From assembly GCA_008933795.1 (NCBI GenBank), contig WBUJ01000006.1, forward strand, positions 1 through 61,569: DNA of 61,569 nt, written 5' to 3'. The notes beneath the pieces were generated by a model. It made no database searches, was not told the DNA's origin, and worked only from the letters and a program-made list of their open reading frames with translations. Shown here piece by piece: positions 28,997-38,933 of this stretch (within the stretch, counting starts at the first letter, position 1; each line of letters starts with the position of its first letter). Source of the DNA: Candidatus Contendibacter sp. Lineage in GTDB: Bacteria > Pseudomonadota > Gammaproteobacteria > Competibacterales > Competibacteraceae. The position numbers and the translations under genes are program-made.

Positions 28997-30409
28997 TTAC
29001 CCCGCTGTCTTGTGAAGTACCACGTCCCGGCGCTGGGCTTCGGCAAACAACACGGCCACCGCGCAGGAGGCCAAGCGGGTCTGCGCGCTGTCGGCGCGAC
29101 TGGTCAACACGATGGGCGCGCGGGCGCCCAGCACGATGCCGGCCGCCTCGGCGCCGGCCATGAAGGTCAGTTGCTTGGCCAGCATGTTGCCGGCCTCCAG
29201 GTCGGGCGCCACCAGGATGTCGGCCTTGCCCGCCACCGGGGACTTGATGCCCTTGGTGCGCGCCGCCTGCTCGTCGATGGCGTTGTCGAAGGCCAGCGGC
29301 CCGTCCAGGATGCCACCGGTGATCTGGCCGCGATCCGCCATCTTGCACAGGGCGCCCGCTTCCAGGGTGGAGGGAATTTTGTTGGTGACCGTCTCCACCG
29401 CCGACAGAATCGCGACCCTGGGTTCCGTGATGCCGATGGCGTGGGCGAGATCGATGGCGTTCTGGATGATGTCGTGCTTGTCCTCCAGGGTTGGCGCGAT
29501 GTTGATGGCGGCGTCGGTAATGATAATCGGGCGCGGATAGGTGGGGACCGACAACAGGAAGCAATGGCTGATTCGCCGCTCGGTGCGCAGCCCCCCCACT
29601 TTCTTGACCACCTCGGCCAGCAGTTCGTCGGTGTGCAGGCTGCCCTTCATCAGGGTTTGGGCCGCGCCCGCAAGCACCATGGCGACCGCCAGTTCGGCGG
29701 AGTGGTGACTGTGATCCGACGACACCAGCCGGCAGCGCGAAATGTCGAGGTTTTCCTGCACAGCGATAGCCCTGATTTTCTCTTCCGGACCGATGAGGAT
29801 GGGCGTAATCAGGTCGTGCTCGGCCGCCTCAACCGCGCCGCGCAGCGAATCGGCGCTACACGGGTGGACGACCGCGCAACCCAGGGCGGGCGGGCCCTCG
29901 CAGGCTTTCAACAGTTCCAGATAGCGGTTGTCCCGGCGGAGCTGAACCTTCGGCAAGTCCAGCAGTTCGCGCCGCATTTTTTCCCTGGGCGCCAACACCT
30001 CGACGAAACCCTGCGCGACTTCCTCGCCCGTCGGATCGACTGCCCGGCATTCAAGAAACACGGTGCCGGTTTCCGGCCGTTTGGCCTTGACCGTCGCGGT
30101 TGCGGTCACTGGCACGCCGATGGCCACCGGCCGACGTAGACTAACGTCGATGTGCTGGGCCACCGAGCCCAAACCCGGGAGACGAGTGCCAGCCAGCGAG
30201 GCGAACAGCGCCGCCGACCAACTGGCCTGCCCGCCGCCTTGCCCATACATCGAGGTGTCCGCCGGTCCCGGGTCCAGATCAATCAAATTGAAGTTGCCGG
30301 TAATGATCGCCAGCGCCTCGACGCCCTCCTGATCCAGCGTCCGGGTCAGACTGGCTTGATCGCCGATCTGAATTTCATCGAAGGTCTTGTTTTCAATGAT
30401 GTCGTTCAT
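28997..30409 (-). CDS. MaoC-like hydratase / phosphate acetyl(butyryl)transferase fusion
   Basis: N-term MaoC (FDEIQIGDQASLTRTLDQEGVEALAIITGNFNLIDLD) and C-term PTA_PTB (RRISHCFLLSVPTYPRPIIITDAAINIAPTLEDKHDIIQNAIDLAH). Confidence 0.92.
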   Translation of the reverse strand: MNDIIENKTFDEIQIGDQASLTRTLDQEGVEALAIITGNFNLIDLDPGPADTSMYGQGGGQASWSAALFASLAGTRLPGLGSVAQHIDVSLRRPVAIGVPVTATATVKAKRPETGTVFLECRAVDPTGEEVAQGFVEVLAPREKMRRELLDLPKVQLRRDNRYLELLKACEGPPALGCAVVHPCSADSLRGAVEAAEHDLITPILIGPEEKIRAIAVQENLDISRCRLVSSDHSHHSAELAVAMVLAGAAQTLMKGSLHTDELLAEVVKKVGGLRTERRISHCFLLSVPTYPRPIIITDAAINIAPTLEDKHDIIQNAIDLAHAIGITEPRVAILSAVETVTNKIPSTLEAGALCKMADRGQITGGILDGPLAFDNAIDEQAARTKGIKSPVAGKADILVAPDLEAGNMLAKQLTFMAGAEAAGIVLGARAPIVLTSRADSAQTRLASCAVAVLFAEAQRRDVVLHKTAG

Positions 30410-30413
30410 GAGA

Positions 30414-32666
30414 TCAGGCCGCCGCCCTGAGCTCAAGCGCCTGGGACAGATGGTCGAGCACCACCTGCTGTTTCGCATCGATGACGCCATCGCCGATCGC
30501 GATGGCCTTGGCCATGTTCCAGGCTTCGCGGCGCTCTTCCAGGGTGGGCAGCAGGCTGGCGAGCGACTCGATCGCCCGATCCGGGTCCAGTTGCACCATG
30601 TAGGATTGTTCCTTCAACAGGCGCTTGCGTTCGTTGATCGACAGATGGGCGAGCTTGGGATGTTGTTCGCGCGCTTTCCGGCCGGCCTCGAGTTCGCGTT
30701 CGTTGATGCCACCCGCGCCCAGCATCAGGGTCGCGACGATTCGCGCCCAGCCCTCGGCGAAGCCGCCTTCCTCCATGCGTCCCTTCATCCGTTCGATGGC
30801 GGCGTCGAGTTCGGCCTGTTCGCGCTTGGAACGCACGATGGGCGCGAACTGGGCGATTTCCAGGTCTTCCTCGGTGTACAGGAAGGCGCCCAATGCCTTG
30901 GGTCCGTAGATCGCCTTGAACAGCATCTCCTGCATCCGGTCGCGAAGGTCGCGGTAATGGTCAAGCAGGGCGACCACGCCGTCGGAGGTGCGCTGCTCGG
31001 CGATCTTGAACGGGTTGTCGTCCGCCACCGGCCGCCGCTGCTCCGCCACCAGCGGCGCCAGCAGTCGCAACGGCCACAGGAAAGGATTTTCATCCGACAG
31101 CCACCGGTACTGCAGCCGCAACGGCTGTAACTCGCGCAGCGTGTTGGCCAGCGGTTCGGTGACCATCATCCGAACCCAGGGTCCGATGAACGCTTCGTAG
31201 AACCGGGTATTGAGTTCGGAGACCAGTTTGGACGCCGCAAAGAACTCGACTTCCTGCTGGCCATCGTCGAGTCGGCGAATATCGGCGATGGTTCGAGGTT
31301 CGAACCGGGAGAGATAGCGATCCTCGGAGCGGTCGCCGGCGCCCTCCGGCATTTTCTCGATCACCATCTCGTACAGGCCCGGCGGCAGGACATCGATGAA
31401 ATCGATGGCCTCGTTGATCTCATAATGCTCCTTCTGGGCCACCTTGCCCGATACGAAAATACCCAAATGACCGATGTCCTGGTGCAGGATGTAGACGATA
31501 GTCTGGCCGTGAATCTTGATTTCTTCCTCGCTGCCGTAGACATCGACGATCCAGTTCAACGCCTGCTGGGGCGGGGTGATGTTGTCGCCACCCGACGCGA
31601 ACACCACCACCGGCGCGGTGATGTCCTTGAGATCGAGCGCCGCGCCCCCGGTCAGGCGGATGCCGCCGCGTTGCAGCTTGTTGCCGACGAACAGATCGTT
31701 GACGATCTGAGTCATCTCCTCCTTAGTGAGCAGGAAGAACCCCGTCCACCAGCGCTCGAATTCGAGAAAGCGTTCGACCTCGGTATCGATGTGGGAATAC
31801 AGATTATAGGGCTTGGACCAGAGCGTATTCGCCGGATTGAGCCGTTCGAAATTGGCGACCAGATGAGCGCCGTCGAATTTGCCGCCGCCGAGATCGCACA
31901 GCAAGGAGGTGATCCAGGCGCCGCCCAGCAGACCGCCCAGGTAGCGCATCGGATTCTTGCCGTCGACCCCGGCCCAGTAGGACATCGGCGAGCCGCAGAC
32001 CACCACCGGCCCCATCAACCCCGGCTCCACCGCCGACAACGCCATTACCGCCCAGCCGGCTTGGCAGTTACCGATCACGCAGGGCTTGCCTTCGGATTCG
32101 GGATGCAGTTTGGTGACTTCCTCGACGAAGCGCGCTTCCGCTGCAGCGACATCGCCGAGGGTTTGATTCGGCATCGGCTCGGGGTAGAACATGACGAAAT
32201 AGGTGGGATGGCCGGCGCGCAACGACACTCCAACTTGGCTGTCCTCCTTCATCCCGCCCACGCCGGGGCCATGGCCGGCGCGGGGATCGACGATGATGAA
32301 CGGGCGCTTCCTCGGATCGACGGTCATGCCCGGCTTGGGCAGCACCCGCAGCAACGCATAATTGGCCGGGCGGCTGAAGGCGCGGGCGTCGAGCACGATT
32401 TGGTGGGCGAAGTCGAGAATCGGCGGTTCGCCCTGGGCGCGATGTTCGAGAAAGATGTTGCCGCGCTGGCGCATCGCATTCCAGAACAGGATCGAGCGCT
32501 GCGCTGTGTCGATCATATAGTCGAACCAGGCGTTCTGAATGTCGCCGAAGGGCAGGGACGGATCGACCGGGATGGGACCGACATCTTTCGTCGTCTCCGC
32601 AGCGCCCGTCGCGCCAATAAACCTGTTTTTGATGCTTTCAACCGTCATTTCACTCTCCCCATACAA
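30414..32666 (-). CDS. DUF3141 / PhaC-like alpha/beta-hydrolase protein with TerB-like C-terminus
   Basis: 750 aa; PhaC-like nucleophile elbow GNCQAGWAV; C-term EAWNMAKAIAIGDGVIDAKQQVVLDHLSQAL resembles TerB-like domains. Confidence 0.8.
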   Translation of the reverse strand: MYGESEMTVESIKNRFIGATGAAETTKDVGPIPVDPSLPFGDIQNAWFDYMIDTAQRSILFWNAMRQRGNIFLEHRAQGEPPILDFAHQIVLDARAFSRPANYALLRVLPKPGMTVDPRKRPFIIVDPRAGHGPGVGGMKEDSQVGVSLRAGHPTYFVMFYPEPMPNQTLGDVAAAEARFVEEVTKLHPESEGKPCVIGNCQAGWAVMALSAVEPGLMGPVVVCGSPMSYWAGVDGKNPMRYLGGLLGGAWITSLLCDLGGGKFDGAHLVANFERLNPANTLWSKPYNLYSHIDTEVERFLEFERWWTGFFLLTKEEMTQIVNDLFVGNKLQRGGIRLTGGAALDLKDITAPVVVFASGGDNITPPQQALNWIVDVYGSEEEIKIHGQTIVYILHQDIGHLGIFVSGKVAQKEHYEINEAIDFIDVLPPGLYEMVIEKMPEGAGDRSEDRYLSRFEPRTIADIRRLDDGQQEVEFFAASKLVSELNTRFYEAFIGPWVRMMVTEPLANTLRELQPLRLQYRWLSDENPFLWPLRLLAPLVAEQRRPVADDNPFKIAEQRTSDGVVALLDHYRDLRDRMQEMLFKAIYGPKALGAFLYTEEDLEIAQFAPIVRSKREQAELDAAIERMKGRMEEGGFAEGWARIVATLMLGAGGINERELEAGRKAREQHPKLAHLSINERKRLLKEQSYMVQLDPDRAIESLASLLPTLEERREAWNMAKAIAIGDGVIDAKQQVVLDHLSQALELRAAA

Positions 32667-32892
32667 CGCCTAGCCATCAGTCATGGCGAAATCAGGATAA
32701 GGAAAAACGACAATGAAATGATGGAGATTGTGTTGCAATTTGATGAAGGCTCTCGAAATTCCAAGGCACGAGGTCATCCGGCTATCCGATGCCGGGATGG
32801 GAAGATGCGGGTTCCGACCTGGCCCTTGATTCTGTTTGCAACAGACGGGGAGTAACTTCCAGCGATCCATCGTTCGAGCATCGCGAGGGGAC

Positions 32893-34923
32893 ATGGACAT
32901 GGATCCATCCGACAATCCATCAGAAACCAACTCAAACGATTCCAATCGGGTGCTGGTCTGCGGCCTGGGCAGTCTTGGCCAGTACAGCGTCGCCGCCCTG
33001 AAAGCGTTCGGCGTTTTGGTGAGCGCCATCGACCTGACCGAACCGGAGCTTTGGGAAATCCCCGAACTGCCCCAGTTGCTGGAACAGATCATCATTGCTG
33101 ACTGCCGGCAGGCCAGCGTTTTGGAACGAGCCGGCATCCACCGTTGCCGGGCGGTATTGCTGGTGACCAGCAACGAGCGGGCGAATCTCGAAGGCGCTTT
33201 CGCCGTGCGCGCGTTGAATCCGCAGGCGCGCCTGGTGGTGCGTTCGTCCAAACAGAATCTCAACTCGCTGTTAAACCAGCAGTTTGGCAATTTCGCCGCG
33301 TATGAAGCCACCGAGGTCACCGCTCCTGCCTTCGCCATCGCCGCGCTGGGGGGAGACGTGATCGGCTGGTTCAAGGTCGGCGATCAGCCCTTCCGCGCGA
33401 TCAAACACCCCGTTGCCGAGGGCGATGTCTGGTGCAACCGCAAGGTGGTCGAGGAACTGAACACCAGTTTCCGGCGGGTGTTGGCGCATTTGACGCCCGG
33501 CGGCTCCCCGCTCCCGTCGGACCTGTCGGCCTGGAAGCCAGATCAACCCATCCAACCGGGAGACGTCGTGTTCGCGCTGGAAGCTTCGGACTGGCGGGCG
33601 CTACCGCCGGGAATGGCCCCCTTTCCCAGCCGGACGGAATCCAAACCAGGTCGGTCGCCGTGGCGACTTTGGCAATGGCTTCGCGATCAGGTTGGTCGGA
33701 TTTGGAAAACCGGCGGACCACGCCGGGTAGTGGTAGTCGCGGGTCTCTTTGTCGCCGCGCTGTTATCGGTGGGCACGCTGCTGTTCTGGTTCGCGGTGCC
33801 CGACCAGGAGCCGCTGGACGGCTTCTTTACCACGATCATTCTCATCCTGGGCGGCTATGGCGACGTGCTGGGGGAACTGGACCCCGGCTCGCCCTTTCCC
33901 TGGTGGTTGCGACTGTTTGGTTTGCTCCTCACCCTCACCGGTATCGCCCTGGTCGGACTGATCTACGGCTTCATCACCGAACATCTGTTATCCATGCAGT
34001 TCCAGTTTCTGGCACGTCGCCCGCCCGTGCCCAGGCAAAACCATATCGTAATCGTGGGACTGGGAGGAGTAGGCCGACGGGTCGCGGGCATCCTGCATGA
34101 GTTGCACTGGCCGCTCGTCGCCCTCACCACCCAGGGGTCGGACCCCAACATTCCAGCGCAAATACCCGTCGTTCAGGGAAAAATCGCCGACGCTCTCACC
34201 AAAGTCAATCTGGCCGCCGCCAAGAGCGTCGTCATCGTAACCCGCGATGATCTGGACAATCTGGAAGTGGCGCTCATGGCCCGGCAAGTCAATCCCCGCG
34301 TCAACCTGGTCATTCGGACCTTCGATCCTGGTATGGATGCGCACATCGCCAAACTATTTCCCGCCACGCAGGTCTTGTGCACCAATGCCCTGGCGGCGGA
34401 AGTATTCGCGGGGGCCGCGTTTGGCGAACACATTCTGGGGCTGTTCCGCATGGACGAGCAAACCGTTCTGGTCACAGAGTATTTCATCGAGACCGGCGAC
34501 ACGCTGTGCGGGCGGCTGCTTGCGGAAATCGCCTACGGTTACGGGGTTACTCCCCTCATCCACCGGCCCCGCGACGATAGCCCGCCGGTTCTATTCCCTG
34601 TCAACGAGCTGCGTCTCGTCGCTGGTGATCGCTTGGTAGTGCTGGCCACGATTGACAGCTTGCAACGGATCGAACGCGGCGAAGTTCGGTTGCCCGATTG
34701 TCAAGTTCTAGTGGAAAAAGCCTCGAATGCCGATGCGGCGTTCGCCGGCGGCAACCTGATCGCGCAGATCGTGGGCTGCGAATTGAGCGAGGCACGGCAG
34801 GTGCTGGAACAATTGCCGACTTCCATCCCGGGCTTGCTGTACCGCCATCAGGCCCGGCATCTGATCCGGCAACTCAGCCGGGTACGGGTGTACAGCCGCC
34901 TGGTCGCACCGGAGTCCTGCTGA
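32893..34923 (+). CDS. RCK/TrkA-N - two-TM ion channel - RCK/TrkA-N protein (putative K+ channel)
   Basis: RVLVCGLGSLGQYSVAAL; TM-pore with FFTTIILILGGYGDVLG; HIVIVGLGGVGRRVAGIL; TrkA-C-like segments. Confidence 0.85.
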   Translation: MDMDPSDNPSETNSNDSNRVLVCGLGSLGQYSVAALKAFGVLVSAIDLTEPELWEIPELPQLLEQIIIADCRQASVLERAGIHRCRAVLLVTSNERANLEGAFAVRALNPQARLVVRSSKQNLNSLLNQQFGNFAAYEATEVTAPAFAIAALGGDVIGWFKVGDQPFRAIKHPVAEGDVWCNRKVVEELNTSFRRVLAHLTPGGSPLPSDLSAWKPDQPIQPGDVVFALEASDWRALPPGMAPFPSRTESKPGRSPWRLWQWLRDQVGRIWKTGGPRRVVVVAGLFVAALLSVGTLLFWFAVPDQEPLDGFFTTIILILGGYGDVLGELDPGSPFPWWLRLFGLLLTLTGIALVGLIYGFITEHLLSMQFQFLARRPPVPRQNHIVIVGLGGVGRRVAGILHELHWPLVALTTQGSDPNIPAQIPVVQGKIADALTKVNLAAAKSVVIVTRDDLDNLEVALMARQVNPRVNLVIRTFDPGMDAHIAKLFPATQVLCTNALAAEVFAGAAFGEHILGLFRMDEQTVLVTEYFIETGDTLCGRLLAEIAYGYGVTPLIHRPRDDSPPVLFPVNELRLVAGDRLVVLATIDSLQRIERGEVRLPDCQVLVEKASNADAAFAGGNLIAQIVGCELSEARQVLEQLPTSIPGLLYRHQARHLIRQLSRVRVYSRLVAPESC

Positions 34924-35058
34924 TCCAGAACCCTTCGAGACCCTGGAAAAATTCCCACCAAGATCAAAATCCTCCCTTTATTCCGCGCGATGACGGAATG
35001 AGGTAGCCCGCGAGATTCAAAAAATGTCGCCAAACCCGTCCGAGATTATGCCAATCTT

Positions 35059-36123
35059 GTGACAATCAATCGCCTTGGAATCGGATTGAAGCCTGCCGTG
35101 ACCCCTCCTGCCGAGTCTATTAACTCGACCCCGTATCACGCCGCCCTCTACGGCTTGATTTCCGGCTTTGCGATACTCCCTGACCAGCGGATTGAGCCTC
35201 TTGCTGGCAACGATTTGGACACCGCCCTCACTCGATCCAACACGGTGGTCTGGCTGCACTTCAATGCCCGCATCGGCGCCGCCCGCGACTGGATCGCGCG
35301 CTGCGAACCCCTGCCGGAGGCCGCGCGCCGGTTCCTGCTGGAAACCGACGACCGCAAGCGGCTCGAACGAACGGGTGACAGCTTGATGGGAGTCATCAGC
35401 GATATCCGTTACGACTTCAGTCTCGACTTCGATCCAGAACAGATCGCGACCTTGCGGTTTTATCTGGATCGAAGGTGCTTGATCAGCACGCGCCGGCAGC
35501 CCTCCTACATCGCCGGCCAGTTACGCACGGCGATCAACACCGGCCACCCCTTCGAGGGTACCGCCCCGCTCCTGATCCATCTGTTCAAAGCGCAGGTGTC
35601 CAAGATCAACGAAATCACAGTGCGGGCCCGCGACCGGCTCGATGACATTGAAGATCAGGCGCTGGCAGGGCAAATACGCGACCAACAGGCTCCACTGGGG
35701 GGTATCCGCCGACTGATGGTGCGCCTGCATCATCATTTTGCGCCCGAATATCGGCTGTTACAGCAGTTGTGCCGATGGTCGCTGGACGGGTTCGGCGAGG
35801 CCGATCACGCGGCTTTACAGGATGTGGCGGAAGAATTCCACGCACTGGTTGACGATCTGACCGAAACTCAGGAGCGCGCCAAGCTGTTGCAGGAAGAACT
35901 CGCCGCCCGGCTGGCGGAGCAAACCAACAAAAACCTCTATATTCTGTCCCTCTTCACCGCCCTGCTGCTGCCGCCCAGTCTGATTGCCGGCATTTTCGGC
36001 ATGAACGTTGTTGGGGTACCGGGGGTGCAGGATGGAGGCGAAATGGCGTTCTGGTGGGTAATGCTGGGCATGGCGGCGGTTTCACTGCTCGTGCTGCTGA
36101 TTCTCTATCTGCGGCGATTCTAG
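35059..36123 (+). CDS. CorA/ZntB-like divalent cation transporter
   Basis: C-terminal TM pair with GMNVVGVPG (GMN motif); ZntB-like N-terminal domain. Confidence 0.88.
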   Translation: MTINRLGIGLKPAVTPPAESINSTPYHAALYGLISGFAILPDQRIEPLAGNDLDTALTRSNTVVWLHFNARIGAARDWIARCEPLPEAARRFLLETDDRKRLERTGDSLMGVISDIRYDFSLDFDPEQIATLRFYLDRRCLISTRRQPSYIAGQLRTAINTGHPFEGTAPLLIHLFKAQVSKINEITVRARDRLDDIEDQALAGQIRDQQAPLGGIRRLMVRLHHHFAPEYRLLQQLCRWSLDGFGEADHAALQDVAEEFHALVDDLTETQERAKLLQEELAARLAEQTNKNLYILSLFTALLLPPSLIAGIFGMNVVGVPGVQDGGEMAFWWVMLGMAAVSLLVLLILYLRRF

Positions 36124-36191
36124 CGAGCTTCCTGACACGCTCTGGATAGGTTAGAATTTTTACCCTGAATCGTTTAAAAAAAGAGACGGTT

Positions 36192-36965
36192 ATGCAAATT
36201 TTAGGCATTGATGTGGGTGGAACAGGGGTCAAGGGTGCGATTATCGAAACGGCAACGGGGAAACTGACGAGCGAACGCCTCCGTATCGAGACGCCCAGCC
36301 CGGCGACGCCGGAGTCCATCGGCCTGACCGTCAAGGAACTGGTCGAACGCCATCACTGGTCCGGTCCCATCGGCATCGGCTTTCCCGCCGCCATCCAGCA
36401 CGGCGTCGCCCGCACCGCCGCCAACATCGATCCCTCTTTTATCGGCCTGCCGGTGGCCGACCATTTTTCCATGCAAACCAGTTGCCGGGTTTGGGTCGCC
36501 AACGACGCCGATGTCGCCGGGCTGGCCGAAATCCGGTTCGGGGCCGGCCAGGGCGTCGTCGGCGTGGTGCTCGTCGTCACCGTCGGCACCGGGCTGGGAA
36601 CGGCCCTGTTTAGCGACGGTCATCTGCTGCCTAATACCGAACTGGGCCATATTCTCCTCAATAACGGTCTGGAGGCCGAACGCTACGCTTCGGAAGCCGT
36701 TCGCGACGCCCAGAAGCTCAAATGGAAAGACTGGGGTGACCGTTTAAATCACTACCTGCTGACCCTGGAAAGCCTGTTCTGGCCTGATTTGATCGTGCTC
36801 GGCGGTGGCGCCAGCAAAAAGCTGTCCAAGTTCGCGCCACAAATCACGACGCGGACGCCGGTTGTTCCCGCCCGCTTTCTCAATCGAGCCGGCATAATCG
36901 GTGCAGCGCTGTTTGCCGAGGAACGGCTCAGCTTGTCACTGCCCCGGAGCGAATCGCGCGCTTAG
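36192..36965 (+). CDS. ppgK: Polyphosphate glucokinase-like ROK family protein
   Basis: [75 protein letters not shown]. Confidence 0.9.
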   Translation: MQILGIDVGGTGVKGAIIETATGKLTSERLRIETPSPATPESIGLTVKELVERHHWSGPIGIGFPAAIQHGVARTAANIDPSFIGLPVADHFSMQTSCRVWVANDADVAGLAEIRFGAGQGVVGVVLVVTVGTGLGTALFSDGHLLPNTELGHILLNNGLEAERYASEAVRDAQKLKWKDWGDRLNHYLLTLESLFWPDLIVLGGGASKKLSKFAPQITTRTPVVPARFLNRAGIIGAALFAEERLSLSLPRSESRA

Positions 36966-37037
36966 CCTGCCGCCAAAGGCTCTACGCCTCAACCTGGCGG
37001 GTTGATGGGCGGGTCAGGCGCATCAGCGTTATTCAGC

Positions 37038-38210
37038 TCAGGATGGCGCCCCCGAGCGCTCGTCCCGGAGGTCTTGATAAAACGCGAGTAAGGCCTGAGC
37101 CGGACCCCGCGCGGTCCACTGTCTGGCGTAAATCCGGCCCGCTTCGCCCAACCGCCGCCGCAATTGGGCATCGTCCAGCAACCGGCGCACCTGGGCGGCG
37201 AACTGCGGAATGTCCTCCTCGGCGATCAGCGCGCCCCGTTCCGCCGCCAGGATGTCGCGGGTGCCCATCACGGCGGTGGAGACCACGGGCACGCCGAGAC
37301 TCATCGCCTCCAACAGCACCAGCCCTTGCGTTTCGGTCCGCGAGGCGAAGACGAAGGCATCGCCAGCCTGATAGCAACTACTCAAATCGGCGCCACGCGC
37401 CAGGTAATTGACGAAACATAGATTTTTTTCCAGCCCCAGCTTGCTCCCCAGACGGCGCAGCCGGTTTTTGGCAGGCCCTTCGCCGGCGACGATCAACACG
37501 ATATTGGAGTGGGTCGTCCGCTGCAATTCGTGCGTCACGCGCAGGAGAAACTCAATGTTTTTCTCGAAGGCCACCCGGCCCACGAACACCAGCACCGGTT
37601 GATCGTGGCGGATGCCGTGCCGGGCGCGGAACGCGGCCCCATCTCCTTCCGGCAAAGCGTCTCCCGGAATGCCGGTCGGAATCACCCGCATCCGCGTCCG
37701 CACTCCATATTGGACTAATACCTCCTGCATCGCCCGCGAGGGCACCACTAATCCGTCCAACTGGTTGCATTGCCGGCGGGAGAGCTGGCGAGCCACCGCC
37801 CGCCAGGCGCTCTTCGGCAGGATCGGCAGGTAATGAAACAGGTATTCCTCGAAAAAGGTGTGATAGGTTTCGACGCAAGGGATGCCCGAGCGCCGCGCCA
37901 GCCGCAGACCGGCGTAATGAGCGACAAAAGGCGTCTGCACGTGAACCAGATCGAAATTCTGGTTCTGGAGAATCGCCAATCGTCGGGCCAGCCAGCGAGG
38001 ATGCATCATGCGATCCTCGGGGTCGAACAGGACCCGATAGGACCGAATCCGGTCGATGTCCGGCTCGTCGGTGGTCGGTTGGTCATACTTGGGCGCCACC
38101 ACCCAAACCTCGTGTCCCAATTCCCGTAATTCGCGCCGAAAGGTCTGAATAGACGTGGAAACGCCGTTCACGCGCGGAAAATAGACATCCGAAAGCATGA
38201 GGATTTTCAT
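37038..38210 (-). CDS. Glycosyltransferase family 4
   Basis: MKILMLSDVYFPRVNGVSTSIQTFRRELRELGHEVWVV; ETYHTFFEEYLFHY; RTETQGLVLLEAMSLGVPVVST. Confidence 0.9.
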   Translation of the reverse strand: MKILMLSDVYFPRVNGVSTSIQTFRRELRELGHEVWVVAPKYDQPTTDEPDIDRIRSYRVLFDPEDRMMHPRWLARRLAILQNQNFDLVHVQTPFVAHYAGLRLARRSGIPCVETYHTFFEEYLFHYLPILPKSAWRAVARQLSRRQCNQLDGLVVPSRAMQEVLVQYGVRTRMRVIPTGIPGDALPEGDGAAFRARHGIRHDQPVLVFVGRVAFEKNIEFLLRVTHELQRTTHSNIVLIVAGEGPAKNRLRRLGSKLGLEKNLCFVNYLARGADLSSCYQAGDAFVFASRTETQGLVLLEAMSLGVPVVSTAVMGTRDILAAERGALIAEEDIPQFAAQVRRLLDDAQLRRRLGEAGRIYARQWTARGPAQALLAFYQDLRDERSGAPS

Positions 38211-38261
38211 GGGTTCTTATTTTCGAGGGCGGATTGTTTCCCGGCGCCTGGCGGGGGCGAC

Positions 38262-38400
38262 ATGCAATTGCGAGTCGCCGGCGTGTCCATCATCCCGCGG
38301 GAGAACTTCACTTCTTTCGACGACGCTATCGCCTTCGTCAAGACCAATCCGACTCGCTACGTGATCAAGCCCAGCGGCGAGGCGCGGTGGGGAGACAGGG
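38262..38400 (+). pseudogene. ATP-grasp (GARS-like) fragment
   Basis: MQLRVAGVSIIPRENFTSFDDAIAFVKTNPTRYVIKPSGEA resembles the start of an ATP-grasp domain; nothing follows. Confidence 0.5.
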
Positions 38401-38510
38401 CTGAGGTGTGGGTGGAAGGAATCCCCCACTCGAATTCCCATGCTCATTATAACCAAATACGGCGGTCCGCCATGACCGAGGATCAGCGACATCCCGCCGA
38501 CCGGATTTGA

Positions 38511-38933
38511 CTAGTGCTCGACGCCTTGGCGCATTTCGATCCATTTTTCTCGCATGAACCGATACTTCGTAGGAATGTCGCGCATGGAGAGCATGGCGAT
38601 CAGTTGTTCTCCATCCACGACCGGCAGATGGCGAAAACCATGGGCATGCATCAGATCCAAGGCATCACAGGGGGTCCGGTCGGAGGCAATGGTTATGGGT
38701 TTCTCCGTCATTGCCCGCGTCACCGGGGTAAGCTCCGGATCAAGTCGGGGTGCAACCACGCGGCTAACCAGATCGCGCTCGGTAAAAATACCGATCAATT
38801 CAGTTCCCCGCATGACCGCTAAAGCCCCGACACGATGCGTCGTCATCAGGACAGCCGCCTCATGAACGCTGGCTTCCGGGGCGATGCCAAAGACAGTTTG
38901 GTTTTCGACCATTTCACGGATCGAGGGATTCAT
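38511..38933 (-). CDS. CBS-domain-pair protein
   Basis: IREMVENQTVFGIAPEASVHEAAVLMTTHRVGALAVMRGTELIGIFTERDLVSRVV...AHGFRHLPVVDGEQLIAMLSMRDI. Confidence 0.92.
   Translation of the reverse strand: MNPSIREMVENQTVFGIAPEASVHEAAVLMTTHRVGALAVMRGTELIGIFTERDLVSRVVAPRLDPELTPVTRAMTEKPITIASDRTPCDALDLMHAHGFRHLPVVDGEQLIAMLSMRDIPTKYRFMREKWIEMRQGVEH

Noticed and set aside
31425-32855. 476-aa plus-strand ORF
   Set aside because: Shadow of the DUF3141 gene
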